Shown here one piece after another: positions 25,498 through 35,390 of a stretch of 64,000 bases of DNA. Each line of letters begins with the position of its first letter. Positions within the stretch are counted from its first letter, which is position 1. The position numbers were made by a program, and so were the translations under genes. The stretch covers positions 1,736,001 through 1,800,000 of the forward strand of contig NZ_CP117267.1 in NCBI RefSeq assembly GCF_007000325.2, in the 5' to 3' direction. Under the pieces are notes generated by a model. The model did not search any database, was not told the DNA's origin, and worked only from the letters and a program-made list of their open reading frames with translations. Origin of the DNA: Rhizobium rhododendri. Its GTDB lineage: Bacteria > Pseudomonadota > Alphaproteobacteria > Rhizobiales > Rhizobiaceae.

Positions 25498-26475
25498 TCA
25501 CTTCGAACCGTAGAACGAGGAGAAGGTCTTCAGATCCTGATCGGTATTCTTGACAGCCGCAGCAGCATCCAGCGGCAGCACCTTGATCGTGCTGCGCGCC
25601 GGAAAGCCCTCTGGCATGGCAACGCCGTTGCGCGCCGGTATATAGCCGAGCTTGACGAAGCCAGCCTGCCCCTTCTCGGACAGCACGTAGTCGACGAACG
25701 CCTTGGCCGCCTCTGCATGCTTGGCGGTCGACAGTATCGCAACCGGTTCGGTGACGGCGGATACGCCTTCGGTCGGGAAGACGAAGGCGAGCGGTGCGCC
25801 CTTGGCCTTTTCGCGGATCGGCATGTAGTCGACGATCATGCCATAGGCCTTCTCGCCTGAAGCCACCGACTTCAGCACCTGGCCATTGCCGCCGGATGCT
25901 ATCGCGCCATTGGCAGCGAGGCTCTTGTAGAATTCCCAGCCGAGGCTCGGCACGCCCGCAAGCGTCTGCGCATGGATGAGCGCCGCACCTGATGTCAGCG
26001 GGCTCGGCATGACCACGAGGCCCTTGGCTTCCGGCTTTGTCAAATCCTGCCAGCTGGTCGGCTTCATGGCGGCGGCGGTGTTGTAGACGATGCCGGTCGT
26101 GATCAGCTTGGTCGAATAATAGTAACCACCGGCGTCATAGAGCGACGCATCGTAGTTCACCGCTTCCGGCGACTTGTAGGCCATCAGCTTGCCGGCTTCC
26201 TTCAGCCGCTCGAGCGTGACCGTGTCGGCAATCAGCAGCACGTCGGCAACGGGATTGCCGGCGGCCATCTCGGCCTGAAGCTTGGCCATGATCTTCGGTG
26301 TGCCATCACGCACCCAGTCGACCTTGATCGATGGGTTGGCGGCCATGAAGCCATCGACGGTCGCCTGTGCATCTTCGTTCGGCTGACTGGTGTAGAGCAC
26401 GAGGTCGGCAGCGGAGGCCGGCAATCCGGCGAGGCTCGCGACAAACAGCGCGGCGGCGGTAGCGATCGTCTTCAT
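25498..26475 (-). CDS. Periplasmic solute-binding protein, FbpA/FutA-like
   Basis: 325 residues with a classic signal peptide (MKTIATAAALFVASLAGLPASAAD). The mature part resembles iron(III)/putative 2-aminoethylphosphonate binding proteins (LVLYTSQPNED, DVLLIADTVTLERL, YYYSTKLITTGIVYN). Several Tyr residues near the expected ferric-binding site (YYYS, Y in VDYMP) agree with iron binding but do not prove it. ATG at 26475 has GAGGAC upstream; the frame extends 24 codons further without a signal. First gene of the importer operon. Confidence 0.9.
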   Translation of the reverse strand: MKTIATAAALFVASLAGLPASAADLVLYTSQPNEDAQATVDGFMAANPSIKVDWVRDGTPKIMAKLQAEMAAGNPVADVLLIADTVTLERLKEAGKLMAYKSPEAVNYDASLYDAGGYYYSTKLITTGIVYNTAAAMKPTSWQDLTKPEAKGLVVMPSPLTSGAALIHAQTLAGVPSLGWEFYKSLAANGAIASGGNGQVLKSVASGEKAYGMIVDYMPIREKAKGAPLAFVFPTEGVSAVTEPVAILSTAKHAEAAKAFVDYVLSEKGQAGFVKLGYIPARNGVAMPEGFPARSTIKVLPLDAAAAVKNTDQDLKTFSSFYGSK

Positions 26476-26701
26476 GGCTCGGTCCTCATTGGTTTGCACT
26501 TCCCATAGGGACGGCGTTTTACAGATGTGTGACAGGCCGGCGTGCAATCAACTGCATTTTGCAACGGTCGCGTGCTCAACCGATAGGAACTGCATAACAA
26601 CGCCGGATGCGCCAGGCAAACGAGCTGCCCGGCCCCCAGATATAAGGATTTCAAAATCACCAACGGCAGGACAAAACGCCTACCTCGAGCAAACGCTAAG
26701 A

Positions 26702-27931
26702 TCAGGCCGCCTCGGAGACGATCTCGTTCGCAATCAGGTCCGCCAGGCGGTGAATGCCCTCTTCGATCTGCTGGTCGTCGGCACGGGAAAAACTCATCCG
26801 GAATGTGTTGGCGCCGGATCGATCCGCAAAGAACGCCTGCCCCGGCACGAATGCGACCTTGGCCGTCTGCAGCGATTTCGCAAGCAGCGTCGCTCCATCC
26901 ATGCCCTCTGGCAAGGTGACCCAGATGAACATGCCGCCTTCAGGCTTCGTCCAGTGGGTCCCTGCCGGCATGTACTTCGCAAGGGCTGCCAGCATGCAGT
27001 CCCGGCGGCGCCTGTAGACCGTTCCGATTCTGGCAACCTGGGCCGGGAAACCATGCTCGACGACCTTGTGAATGGCCATCTGGTTGATGGTGGAGGAGTG
27101 AAGATCCGCCGCCTGTTTCATCAGCACCAGCTTGCGGATTACCTGAGCGTTGGCAACAACGTATCCGACGCGCAGACCCGGTGCCATGGTCTTGGAGAAA
27201 CTGCCACAATAGATCGTCCGCGTTGCTTCGATATCGCCCTTGCGGGAAATCTCCAGGGCAAGGATCGGCGGGATCGGGTTGCCGTCGTAGCGCAGCGACT
27301 GGTAGGCGGCATCTTCGACGATGGCGATATCGAGATCGTCGGCGAGGTCGATGAGCTTTTCGCGCGCCTCGAGGTCAATCGTCTCACCGGTCGGATTGGC
27401 GAAATCCGGAGACAGATAGGCAAACTTCACCCGCCCACCGGCCTTTTCCGCAGCAGCGCGATAGGAACCCGGCGTGCGGTTGCCGTTCGGCGTCAACCGG
27501 TCGTAAGTCGGCTCGTAGGCGTTGAAGGCCTGCAGCGCGCCGAGATACGTCGGCGCCGTGACGAGAGCCGTATCATCGGGAGACAGCATCAGCTTGCCGA
27601 GATAATCGAGCGCCTGCTGCGACCCGGAGACGATGAACACGTTGTCGAGGCCGCAGGCAACGCCGAGTCTGGCCATCTGCTGCACGAGCCACTCCCGCAG
27701 CGGCTTGTAACCCTCGCTGACCGAATATTGCAGGGCTGCATCGACAGTCGAACCGTCGAAGATGTCGGCGTAGGCCTGCTTGAACGCCTCCTTCGGAAAC
27801 AGCTCCGGATCGGGAATCCCGCCCGCGAACGAGATGATGTCCGGCCGATCCAGCAGCTTCAGCAATTCGCGGATTTCAGAGGCGCGCATCCGGCTCGAGC
27901 GCGTCGCAAAGATGTTTTCCCAATTCAACAT
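26702..27931 (-). CDS. PLP-dependent class I/II aminotransferase
   Basis: 409 residues. Fold type I features: SFAGGIPDPELFP near the start, a YLGALQAFN substrate region, the DDLDIAIVEDAAY Asp that pairs with the PLP ring, the Schiff-base Lys in GSFSKTMAPGLRVGY, and a C-terminal Arg in the FRMSFSR segment that holds the carboxylate. It is close to 2-aminoadipate/LysN-type transaminases often found in rhizobia. ATG at 27931 follows GAGGAAG. It sits between the ABC importer operon and the toxin-antitoxin pair; its amino-acid substrate cannot be read from sequence. Confidence 0.88.
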   Translation of the reverse strand: MLNWENIFATRSSRMRASEIRELLKLLDRPDIISFAGGIPDPELFPKEAFKQAYADIFDGSTVDAALQYSVSEGYKPLREWLVQQMARLGVACGLDNVFIVSGSQQALDYLGKLMLSPDDTALVTAPTYLGALQAFNAYEPTYDRLTPNGNRTPGSYRAAAEKAGGRVKFAYLSPDFANPTGETIDLEAREKLIDLADDLDIAIVEDAAYQSLRYDGNPIPPILALEISRKGDIEATRTIYCGSFSKTMAPGLRVGYVVANAQVIRKLVLMKQAADLHSSTINQMAIHKVVEHGFPAQVARIGTVYRRRRDCMLAALAKYMPAGTHWTKPEGGMFIWVTLPEGMDGATLLAKSLQTAKVAFVPGQAFFADRSGANTFRMSFSRADDQQIEEGIHRLADLIANEIVSEAA

Positions 27932-28012
27932 GGGGCTTCCTCGTAATTTTGTGTCTTTCGGGAAGCTAACCACGCAATAAAAGATAAGTCAACAATGCTG
28001 ACCTATTTTTGA

Positions 28013-28435
28013 TTATTTCAGAATATCTACTGCGAATTCGAAGGGGTTCAGGACTTGAACACCGAGCTTTATGAAATCGCCGACATTGCGTGTGACCACT
28101 ATCATGTTTCGTTGTACCGCAGTCGCCGCGATCAGGGCGTCCGCGAGCAAATCGGGCGCGAGACGATGCGTAAGCCCACCCCAAATGCGAAAAGTTTGGG
28201 CATCGGCGCTAATACACTGGGAAGTATTAAGGATTTGATCGAGCCACTCGGATAACTCCTGCGCTTTGACCGGATCGGAGACCGATGTACGCTCAATGCC
28301 GATTGCTATTTCGCCAATGACCACAGCAGGCAGATAGATTGTCTCGCTCGAAACCGACTTTATCCAGGCGACGACAGCACCATGAGGACGATGACGCCGC
28401 AACTCGGAGACCACGTTGGTATCGAGAAGATACAT
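28013..28435 (-). CDS. PIN-domain toxin, FitB/VapC type
   Basis: 140 residues. The PIN active-site acids are in place: Asp in MYLLDTNVVSEL, Glu in GEIAIG, Asp in LLADALIAATA and a C-terminal Asp in NVGDF, so it should be an RNase that acts on tRNA or mRNA. ATG at 28435 is four bases after the antitoxin stop, the standard antitoxin-toxin order with coupled translation. The longer upstream frame would overlap the antitoxin gene. Both genes are AT-richer than their surroundings, which hints at acquisition by transfer. Confidence 0.9.
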   Translation of the reverse strand: MYLLDTNVVSELRRHRPHGAVVAWIKSVSSETIYLPAVVIGEIAIGIERTSVSDPVKAQELSEWLDQILNTSQCISADAQTFRIWGGLTHRLAPDLLADALIAATAVQRNMIVVTRNVGDFIKLGVQVLNPFEFAVDILK

Positions 28436-28439
28436 CCCG

Positions 28440-28697
28440 CTACTCGAAATCCGGAATCTCGCGAGACTTCCAGTTGGCGCGATCAGGGATTTCCCAATCC
28501 ACACGAGGCTCAGGAGCAAGTAGAATATCTTTCAGACTGGGCTTGACCCTCTGCTGGAGGCTTTCCCAATCAGCAACGGACACAAGCACTGCTGCCGGCA
28601 TACCGCGCTTGGAGACAAGCTGCGGTCCCTGGTCAAGAGAGGCCTCTAGCATCTCGCTGAACCGTGCCTTTGCATCCTGTACAGGCCACTGACGCAT
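28440..28697 (-). CDS. Phd/YefM-family antitoxin
   Basis: 85 residues. The N-terminal half has the Phd DNA-binding pattern (WPVQDAKARFSEML, then GPQLVSKRGMPAAVLVS), and the C-terminal tail is charged and Trp-rich (RVDWEIPDRANW), typical of the toxin-binding arm. It neutralises the PIN protein encoded four bases downstream and should repress its own promoter. The perfect inverted repeat at 28736-28760 lies 38 bases upstream of its start and is a good operator candidate. Confidence 0.9.
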   Translation of the reverse strand: MRQWPVQDAKARFSEMLEASLDQGPQLVSKRGMPAAVLVSVADWESLQQRVKPSLKDILLAPEPRVDWEIPDRANWKSREIPDFE

Positions 28698-28735
28698 ACC
28701 AACCTCCTGCTACGACTCCACTCTATTCCGCACAT

Positions 28736-28760
28736 GGACAAAATCAATTTTTATTTGTCC
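28736..28760. promoter_or_regulatory. Putative operator of the toxin-antitoxin pair
   Basis: GGACAAA (28736-28742) and TTTGTCC (28754-28760) are perfect inverted arms around an AT-rich 11-base centre, upstream of the antitoxin start. Antitoxins of this family bind such palindromes to repress their own transcription. Confidence 0.55.
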
Positions 28761-28804
28761 GGTCCTGCGTCACTCCTAAGCCGTACGGATCCACCCAACA
28801 TACG

Positions 28805-28831
28805 AAAAAGGCCGAAGCTTTCGCCCCGGCC
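28805..28831 (-). terminator. Intrinsic terminator of ilvC
   Basis: On the minus strand a 9-bp stem (GGCCGGGGC with GCTTCGGCC, two G-U pairs) closes on a GAAA tetraloop and runs straight into five T. It starts 27 bases after the ilvC stop codon. Confidence 0.9.
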
Positions 28832-28858
28832 CCCTCATCTCACCTATATCTAACAAGC

Positions 28859-29920
<1,062 letters not shown>

Positions 29921-30571
29921 TCAGACGGATGCGGCTGCATCCGCCGAAACTTTTTCCGTGCCATAGAGCCTGAGGAAAGCACTGACCGCCCTCTCCGCCT
30001 GCTGGGCACCATCCTTGATGCTGGGTTCGCCGAGCAGCATGCGAACGTGCAGGTCGGAGACGACGAGGCCATAGAGCGTGTGGTAGGCCTCGTTGGCATC
30101 GTCGAAGCGCAACAGCCCCGCCCGCTTGCCGGCATCAATCAGGCCGCTGGCACGTCGGTCGATCTGTCGACGTCCGCGCTCGAGCAGCAGCTTCCCAAGC
30201 TTCGAGCCATCGCGGTTCGACTGGCCGATCGCCAACCTGTTCAGTGCCAGCGATACGTCGCCGGCCAGCACTTCCAGGAGGTCGCGGGCAAAGATCACCA
30301 GATGATCGTGCAGGCTCGTCGCCGTCAGCCGTTCGCCGTTGCGCTCGAAGGTACGGACCTTGCTCGCCTGGTGGGCAATCATCGCAGACAGCAATCCGTC
30401 GCGGTCGCCAAACCACTTGTAGAGACTTTCCTTGGAGCAATTGGCAGCGCGCGCCACGCCGGATGTCGTCAGCGCCTTTTCGCCACCGTCCACCAGCAAT
30501 CGCAGCGCCTGCTCCAGAACGGCGTTCTGACGTGGCGAAAACTCCGATGTCTGCAGTGCGTCGCTCGGCAC
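29921..30571 (-). CDS. TetR/AcrR-family regulator with AefR-like C-terminus
   Basis: 216 residues. N-terminal TetR helix-turn-helix (about 25-70: GVARAANCSKESLYKWFGDRDGLL) and an AefR-like ligand domain. I choose GTG at 30571 because GGGAG lies eight bases upstream; the ATG at 30586, five codons earlier, has only a palindrome before it and no ribosome site. The 16-base palindrome at 30590-30605 is an obvious autoregulatory operator. ilvC follows 42 bases after its stop and could be co-transcribed, so this regulator may affect branched-chain amino-acid synthesis; this is inference. Confidence 0.88.
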   Translation of the reverse strand: MPSDALQTSEFSPRQNAVLEQALRLLVDGGEKALTTSGVARAANCSKESLYKWFGDRDGLLSAMIAHQASKVRTFERNGERLTATSLHDHLVIFARDLLEVLAGDVSLALNRLAIGQSNRDGSKLGKLLLERGRRQIDRRASGLIDAGKRAGLLRFDDANEAYHTLYGLVVSDLHVRMLLGEPSIKDGAQQAERAVSAFLRLYGTEKVSADAAASV

Positions 30572-30589
30572 AATGACCACTCCCATTTG

Positions 30590-30605
30590 CGTACCGTACG
30601 GTACG
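30590..30605. promoter_or_regulatory. 16-bp perfect palindrome, probable TetR operator
   Basis: CGTACCGTACGGTACG reads the same on both strands and lies 18 bases upstream of the preferred GTG start of the TetR gene. TetR dimers bind such palindromes; its position argues for autorepression. Confidence 0.75.
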
Positions 30606-30713
30606 GTTCGCAGACTTATGCCGCAGCTGGCTCAAGGCGTCAAGCAACTTTGGGCGGAGCGCCGAAGAAATTTCCGTGATCGCCGGAACGTGCACTCGGC
30701 TCCGGCGTGAGCC

Positions 30714-31622
30714 CTATTCGGCGGCGATGGGCCCGCGCATGCCTTCGACGTCGCGCAGCGGCGACAGGCCGTAGAGACGGCTGTATTCGCGGCTGAATTG
30801 CGACGGGCTCTGGTAGCCGACACGGTGGCCGGCGGTGCCGACATCGAGCCGCTCGATCAGCATCAGCCGCCGGGCCTCGTGCAGCCGCAGCTGCTTCTGG
30901 TACTGCACCGGCGTCATCGCTGTGATTGCCTTGAAATGATGGTGAAAGGAGGAAACGCTCATGTTGACGTGCTCGGCCAACTCCTCGATGCGCAGCGGAC
31001 GAGCGAAATTCTCCCTCAGCCAGGCAACGGCGCGGGCAATGCGGTGGCCATGATTGTCGGCGACGGCGATGTTGATGAGTTGTCCACCCGCTGGTCCCGT
31101 CAGGATGCGGTAGAGGATCTCCTGCTCGAGCAGCGGCGCCATCGCCGGGATGTCACTCGGATTATCGAGCAAGCGGAGCAGCCGCACGGCAGCATCGAGC
31201 AATTCGGGCGTCGCGATGTTGACCATCATTCCGCGTTGGCCGACAGCAGGTTCGGCCGGTCGCTGGATATCCGTCCGGCTGAGCAAGTCGAGCAGCTTCT
31301 CGGGGCTGATGGCAAGCGTTATGCAGAAGTGCGGGACTTCCGGACTGGCCTCGACGACGCGCCAGGCGACAGGGAGATCGAGCGACGTCAGGAGATAGTC
31401 GCCGGCGCCGTAATTAATGATGTCGGTTCCGAGCTGCAGGCTTTTCGCCCCTTGGATGACCATCGCGAAGCACGGCCGATAGCTGGCGTGGCAGGGTGCG
31501 CTCGGCATCGAGCGACGGCTTATCCCGAGCCCTTCGATCGCTGTCTTGAACTCTCCTTCGCCGGGCGCAAAGCGGGCGGCGATCGATGCGATTTCATGAT
31601 GGGGATTGAACATCAGTGTCAT
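30714..31622 (-). CDS. AraC-family regulator, AraC_N type (YqhC-like)
   Basis: About 302 residues. N-terminal cupin-like AraC_N domain (CHASYRPCFAMVIQGAKSL and DYLLTSLDLPV), then two helix-turn-helix units (RIEELAEHVNMSVSSFHHHFKAIT and VGYQSPSQFSREYSRLYG). This class includes YqhC, which activates an aldehyde reductase gene in response to aldehydes. Here the divergent neighbour is an NAD(P)-dependent alcohol dehydrogenase, so the same logic is likely. The start is ATG 31622 or 31613; the sequence extension to a TTG at 31625 is not needed. Confidence 0.9.
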   Translation of the reverse strand: MTLMFNPHHEIASIAARFAPGEGEFKTAIEGLGISRRSMPSAPCHASYRPCFAMVIQGAKSLQLGTDIINYGAGDYLLTSLDLPVAWRVVEASPEVPHFCITLAISPEKLLDLLSRTDIQRPAEPAVGQRGMMVNIATPELLDAAVRLLRLLDNPSDIPAMAPLLEQEILYRILTGPAGGQLINIAVADNHGHRIARAVAWLRENFARPLRIEELAEHVNMSVSSFHHHFKAITAMTPVQYQKQLRLHEARRLMLIERLDVGTAGHRVGYQSPSQFSREYSRLYGLSPLRDVEGMRGPIAAE

Positions 31623-31818
31623 CAAGGCACTCTTAATCGGGGGTGCAGGGGGAGCAAGCTACCGTTCCTATGTAGGCGAAATCCCTAGCCCGGCAAATAG
31701 GCAGCGTTCACACTTTTGCAGGATCGGGCAAAAACCTGAGAGGATCGCTCTAACGCCGGTGACAGGAAACGCGGCATAAGGGATCATCACCTTGCAGCCC
31801 CCAAAGAAGGAATATCCC

Positions 31819-32865
31819 ATGCCAATCGCAAAAGGCTATGCCGCAACGGACGCGTCCAAACCCCTCACCCCTTTCACATTCGAACGGCGCGAGCCGAATG
31901 CCGACGACGTCGTCATCGACATCAAGTTTGCCGGCATCTGCCATTCCGACATCCACACCGTTCGCAACGAGTGGAAGAACGCCGTATACCCGATCGTTCC
32001 CGGCCATGAGATTGCCGGCATCGTGTCCGCCGTCGGCGCCAACGTCACCAAGTTCAAGGTCGGCGACCATGTCGGTGTCGGCTGCTTCGTCGATAGCTGC
32101 GTCGGCTGCGCCAACCGCGATGTAGACAACGAGCAGTACATGCCCGGCCTTGTACAGACCTACAACAGCGTCGAAGCCGACGGCAAGACGCCGACCCAGG
32201 GCGGCTATTCGGACTCGATCGTCGTCAAGGAAGGCTATGTCCTCTCGATCCCGGACAATCTTCCGCTCGACGGCGCCGCCCCCCTGCTCTGCGCCGGCAT
32301 CACGCTCTATTCGCCGCTGCACCACTGGAAGGCCGGCCCCGGCAAGAAGGTTGCCATCGTCGGTATGGGCGGTCTCGGCCACATGGGCGTGAAGATCGGC
32401 GCCGCCATGGGTGCCGACATTACGGTCCTGTCGCAGGGCCTTTCGAAGAAGGAAGACGGCCTGCGACTCGGCGCCAAGGAATACTACGCCACGTCGGATG
32501 CCGAAACATTCACAAAGCTGGCAGGCACCTTCGACCTGATCATCTGCACGGCCGGTGTCGCCATCGACTGGAACGCCTATCTTGGCCTGCTCAAGGTCAA
32601 TGGCTCGATGGTCATCGTCGGCGCGCCTGAACATGCAATCCCGGTTCATGCCTTCTCGCTGATCCCGGGCCGCAAGAGCCTGTCGGGCTCGATGATCGGC
32701 TCGATCAAGGAAACGCAGGAAATGCTCGACTTCTGCGGCAAGCACAACATCGTCTCGGAGATCGAGAAGATCAACATCCAGGACGTCAACGAAGCCTATG
32801 AACGCGTTCTGAAGAGCGACGTGCGCTACCGCTTCGTCATCGACATCGCTTCGCTCGCAGCGTAA
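31819..32865 (+). CDS. Zinc-dependent NAD(P) alcohol dehydrogenase (YahK/CAD-like)
   Basis: 348 residues. Catalytic zinc ligands Cys and His in [10 protein letters not shown] and GHEIAG, the structural-zinc region with [11 protein letters not shown] (fewer Cys than usual), and the Rossmann motif [12 protein letters not shown]. Such enzymes reduce aldehydes with NADPH. ATG at 31819 follows AAGAAGGA. Divergent from an AraC regulator. Its stop region overlaps the 3' end of the convergent NDH-2 gene by 40 bases, and its terminator hairpin lies inside that gene. Confidence 0.93.
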   Translation: MPIAKGYAATDASKPLTPFTFERREPNADDVVIDIKFAGICHSDIHTVRNEWKNAVYPIVPGHEIAGIVSAVGANVTKFKVGDHVGVGCFVDSCVGCANRDVDNEQYMPGLVQTYNSVEADGKTPTQGGYSDSIVVKEGYVLSIPDNLPLDGAAPLLCAGITLYSPLHHWKAGPGKKVAIVGMGGLGHMGVKIGAAMGADITVLSQGLSKKEDGLRLGAKEYYATSDAETFTKLAGTFDLIICTAGVAIDWNAYLGLLKVNGSMVIVGAPEHAIPVHAFSLIPGRKSLSGSMIGSIKETQEMLDFCGKHNIVSEIEKINIQDVNEAYERVLKSDVRYRFVIDIASLAA

Positions 32866-34187
32866 GTCGAAATCATCCTGAAGACATCAAGGGCGGCCCT
32901 CGCGGGTCGCCCTTTTGCGTGGCCACAATCCTCGCGCGGCGTTTCTTTCTGCGTGATCAGCCGTGCGCTGTGCTGGCGGCTGAGATAGATCCAGAGCCAG
33001 CTCCAGGCGACGCTGAGCCGCGACCTCGTGCCGATGAGGAAATAGATGTGGGCGAGCCCCCATATCCACCAGGCGAGGCCGCCCTTCAGTTTGATCCATC
33101 CGAAATCGATGATCGCCGCGCCCTTGCCGATCGTGGCAAGGTTTCCCTGGTGGTGGTAGCGAAAGGTGTCCGGCACGGTCTTGCCGGAAAGCCGCGCCTC
33201 GATCACCCTGGCGACAAATGCGCCCTGCTGCTTGGCGGCCGGCGCAACACCGGGCACAGGCGTCCCGTCTTCGCGAAGAACCGACGCCGTATCGCCGATC
33301 ACGAAGATTGCGTCGTCGCCGGGTACCGTCAGGTTCTTTTCGACAACAACACGGCCAGCGCGGTCTGCCGGCACATCGAGCCAGGCCGCCGCGGGCGACG
33401 CCTGCACACCGGCTGCCCAGACGATCGTCCGGCACGGAATGAAGCTGTCGCCGATAACGACACCGTCGGCCGTGCAGGACGTCACGGCCTTGCCGGTGCG
33501 GATCTCGACGCCACTGCTCTGCAGCTTCCTGTGGGCGTAGGCCGACAGGTCATCGACGAAGGCCGAGAGAATGCGCGGCCCGGCCTCGACGAGAACGACC
33601 TTGGTCTTCGTGGTATCGATGCGGCGGAACTCCTTCGGAAGGGTATCGTGCGCCAGTTCGGCGATGATGCCTGCAAGTTCGACACCGGTCGGTCCTGCAC
33701 CGACGATGACAAAGGTCAGCAGCGCCTCGCGGATCGCCGCGTCTTCTTCCATCTCGGCCCGCTCGAAGGCCAAAAGCAGCCGGCGGCGAATGGTCGTGGC
33801 ATCCTCGAGCGTCTTCAGGCCGGGTGCGACCGGCTCCCATTCGTTATGGCCGAAATAGGCGTGCGTGGCACCGGTCGCCAGCACCAGCGTATCGTAGCCA
33901 ACGATGTCGCCGTTGGTAAGCGCCACGGTCTTTGCCTGCCTGTCGATGCCCTCGACTTCGGCAAGCAGCGTCGTGACATCGGGCCGCTCGCGATAAAGGC
34001 TGCGGATCGGCCAGGCGATTTCTGAGGTCGACAGCAGTGTCGTTGCGACCTGATAGAGTAACGGCTGGAAGAGGTGGTGATTGCGCCGATCGATCAGCGT
34101 GATGCGGACGGGCGCCCGCCGGAGGTCGTTGACGATCTGCAATCCCGCAAAACCGCCGCCGACCACGACGACATGATGTTCCTGCAT
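32826..34187 (-). CDS. ndh: Type II NADH dehydrogenase (NDH-2)
   Basis: 453 residues. Two dinucleotide-binding folds: FAD motif [14 protein letters not shown] at the start and an NADH motif [14 protein letters not shown] near 160. IFVIGDTA marks the second FAD motif, and the [11 protein letters not shown] and membrane-anchoring C-terminal helix (about 375-400) are typical. It oxidises NADH and reduces quinone without pumping protons. ATG at 34187. The last ~45 residues run through the terminator and coding end of the convergent alcohol dehydrogenase gene and look unlike the conserved family, suggesting a read-on C-terminal extension. Confidence 0.92.
   Translation of the reverse strand: MQEHHVVVVGGGFAGLQIVNDLRRAPVRITLIDRRNHHLFQPLLYQVATTLLSTSEIAWPIRSLYRERPDVTTLLAEVEGIDRQAKTVALTNGDIVGYDTLVLATGATHAYFGHNEWEPVAPGLKTLEDATTIRRRLLLAFERAEMEEDAAIREALLTFVIVGAGPTGVELAGIIAELAHDTLPKEFRRIDTTKTKVVLVEAGPRILSAFVDDLSAYAHRKLQSSGVEIRTGKAVTSCTADGVVIGDSFIPCRTIVWAAGVQASPAAAWLDVPADRAGRVVVEKNLTVPGDDAIFVIGDTASVLREDGTPVPGVAPAAKQQGAFVARVIEARLSGKTVPDTFRYHHQGNLATIGKGAAIIDFGWIKLKGGLAWWIWGLAHIYFLIGTRSRLSVAWSWLWIYLSRQHSARLITQKETPREDCGHAKGRPARAALDVFRMISTYAASEAMSMTKR
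32891..32916 (+). terminator. Intrinsic terminator of the alcohol dehydrogenase gene, within ndh
   Basis: GGGCGGCCC (32891-32899) pairs with GGGTCGCCC (32904-32912) through a TCGC loop, followed by four T. It lies 25 bases after the dehydrogenase stop, inside the coding end of the opposing ndh gene. Confidence 0.85.
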
Positions 34188-34424
34188 GACGATCCTTTCC
34201 TGTGCTCACCCTCCCTCACGTGAGCCTGTTCTCGACGGACATCAACCGCCGTTTACGCATGGCTCCGTTGCACATCTTCAAATCCGCCAGCCGTCGACCA
34301 GAGCTACCTTCCCGGAAGAACAGCAATTGTGGGCCAATCCTCCACGCTAATGTCGACACCAACGTCCGCGTGCATTAAGCGTTGGGAAGCCGACGCCTGC
34401 AGTGGCGACTGGAGGAACACAGTA

Positions 34425-34757
34425 TTGACCGTGTCGAAAAAAGATAATCCGGCTGCTGAAAAGACACTGGCCCAGCATATCCTGCCGACATCCGGCACCA
34501 TGGTCGGTATCTGCACCACGCTGATCGGACTGGTGAAGGTTGTCGAGGGTCGTATCGGGCCAAGCCGGGTCGATGAATATGCAGGCTGCGCCTCGCTTCT
34601 CTTCCTCGTCAGCGCCATTACGTCCTACCTGTCGATCCGCTTTGCCATCCGGCTGAAGCTCAGCAGGACACTCGAGACCGTCGCCGACCAATGCTTCTTG
34701 TTCGGCCTGTTCGGCATCACCCTCATCGGCTTGTTGTTCGCCTATGAGGCGATCTGA
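34425..34757 (+). CDS. Hypothetical small membrane protein
   Basis: About 110 residues with three predicted membrane helices (about 20-37, 55-72, 90-108) and a basic N-terminus. I do not recognise the family. The best ribosome site (GGAGG at 34411-34415) points to a TTG start at 34425, or a GTG at 34431; an in-frame ATG at 34329 would add 32 soluble residues without any ribosome site. It ends nine bases before the convergent Lrp-family gene. Upstream is the divergent ndh gene. Confidence 0.7.
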   Translation: MTVSKKDNPAAEKTLAQHILPTSGTMVGICTTLIGLVKVVEGRIGPSRVDEYAGCASLLFLVSAITSYLSIRFAIRLKLSRTLETVADQCFLFGLFGITLIGLLFAYEAI

Positions 34758-34766
34758 GCACCCCGC

Positions 34767-35231
34767 CTATACCGCATACCCAACGGGGATTGCCATTCCG
34801 CTTTTGAGTTCCTCCATCGAGATAGAAGCCGCTACGTCGAACAGTTCGACCCGGCGGACGATGGTCTTGTAGATCACGTCGTAATGCTCGACGCTCGGCA
34901 GCACGATCTTGAGGATATAGTCGTGGTTGCCCGTCAGCCGGTGCGCCTCGACGATCTCCGGTATGTCGGTGATAGCCCTCTTGAAGCGCTCGATCCATTC
35001 GTCGGCGTGATGGGCGGTCTTGATCAGCGCGTAGACGGTGGTGGGCACGCCCATCTTGCGGCGGTCGAGCACGACGATCTGCCGGGCGATATGACCGCTG
35101 TCCTCCAGTCGCTGGATCCGGCGCGAACAGGCGGATACCGACAGAGCCACGGCATCGGCCAAGGCCGTGACCGATATTCCGGCATCGCCTTGCAAGATAT
35201 CGAGCAATTTCCGGTCCCGTTCGTCCAGCAT
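34767..35231 (-). CDS. Lrp/AsnC-family transcriptional regulator
   Basis: 154 residues, typical length. N-terminal helix-turn-helix (DERDRKLLDILQGDAGISVTAL onwards) and a C-terminal RAM ligand-binding domain (about 70-150, including RLTGNHDYILKIVLP). It binds an amino acid and acts as local activator or repressor. It is divergent from an aspartate/glutamate racemase-like gene with an AT-rich 159-base spacer, so it most likely controls that gene in response to its substrate or product. Confidence 0.93.
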   Translation of the reverse strand: MLDERDRKLLDILQGDAGISVTALADAVALSVSACSRRIQRLEDSGHIARQIVVLDRRKMGVPTTVYALIKTAHHADEWIERFKRAITDIPEIVEAHRLTGNHDYILKIVLPSVEHYDVIYKTIVRRVELFDVAASISMEELKSGMAIPVGYAV

Positions 35232-35390
35232 CAGCGTCCCTCCTCACTATCACGCCATAAATTTGCACAAATACGTCATATTGCGCAATCTCATTACATT
35301 ATTTTTGTAAATCGAACGAAAAATGCAAATCACGCGCGGATGTTTCGAACGACAATGGTGACAACGGAATCACATGCGGAGACAAATTCT
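35232..35390. promoter_or_regulatory. AT-rich divergent promoter region of the Lrp/racemase pair
   Basis: Markedly AT-rich compared with its surroundings, with several near-palindromic TTGCACAAAT / ATTGCGCAA and TTTTTGTAAA / AAAAATGCAAA stretches on phased spacing. Lrp-type proteins bind such bent AT-rich sites; individual sites cannot be fixed by eye. Confidence 0.4.

Noticed and set aside
28781..28788. CCGTACGG, resembling the core of the TetR palindrome
   Set aside because: Only eight bases match and it lies beyond the ilvC end; likely chance.
31644..31668. GGAAC upstream of the AraC regulator
   Set aside because: No TT at the required distance; does not fit the stress-promoter pattern.
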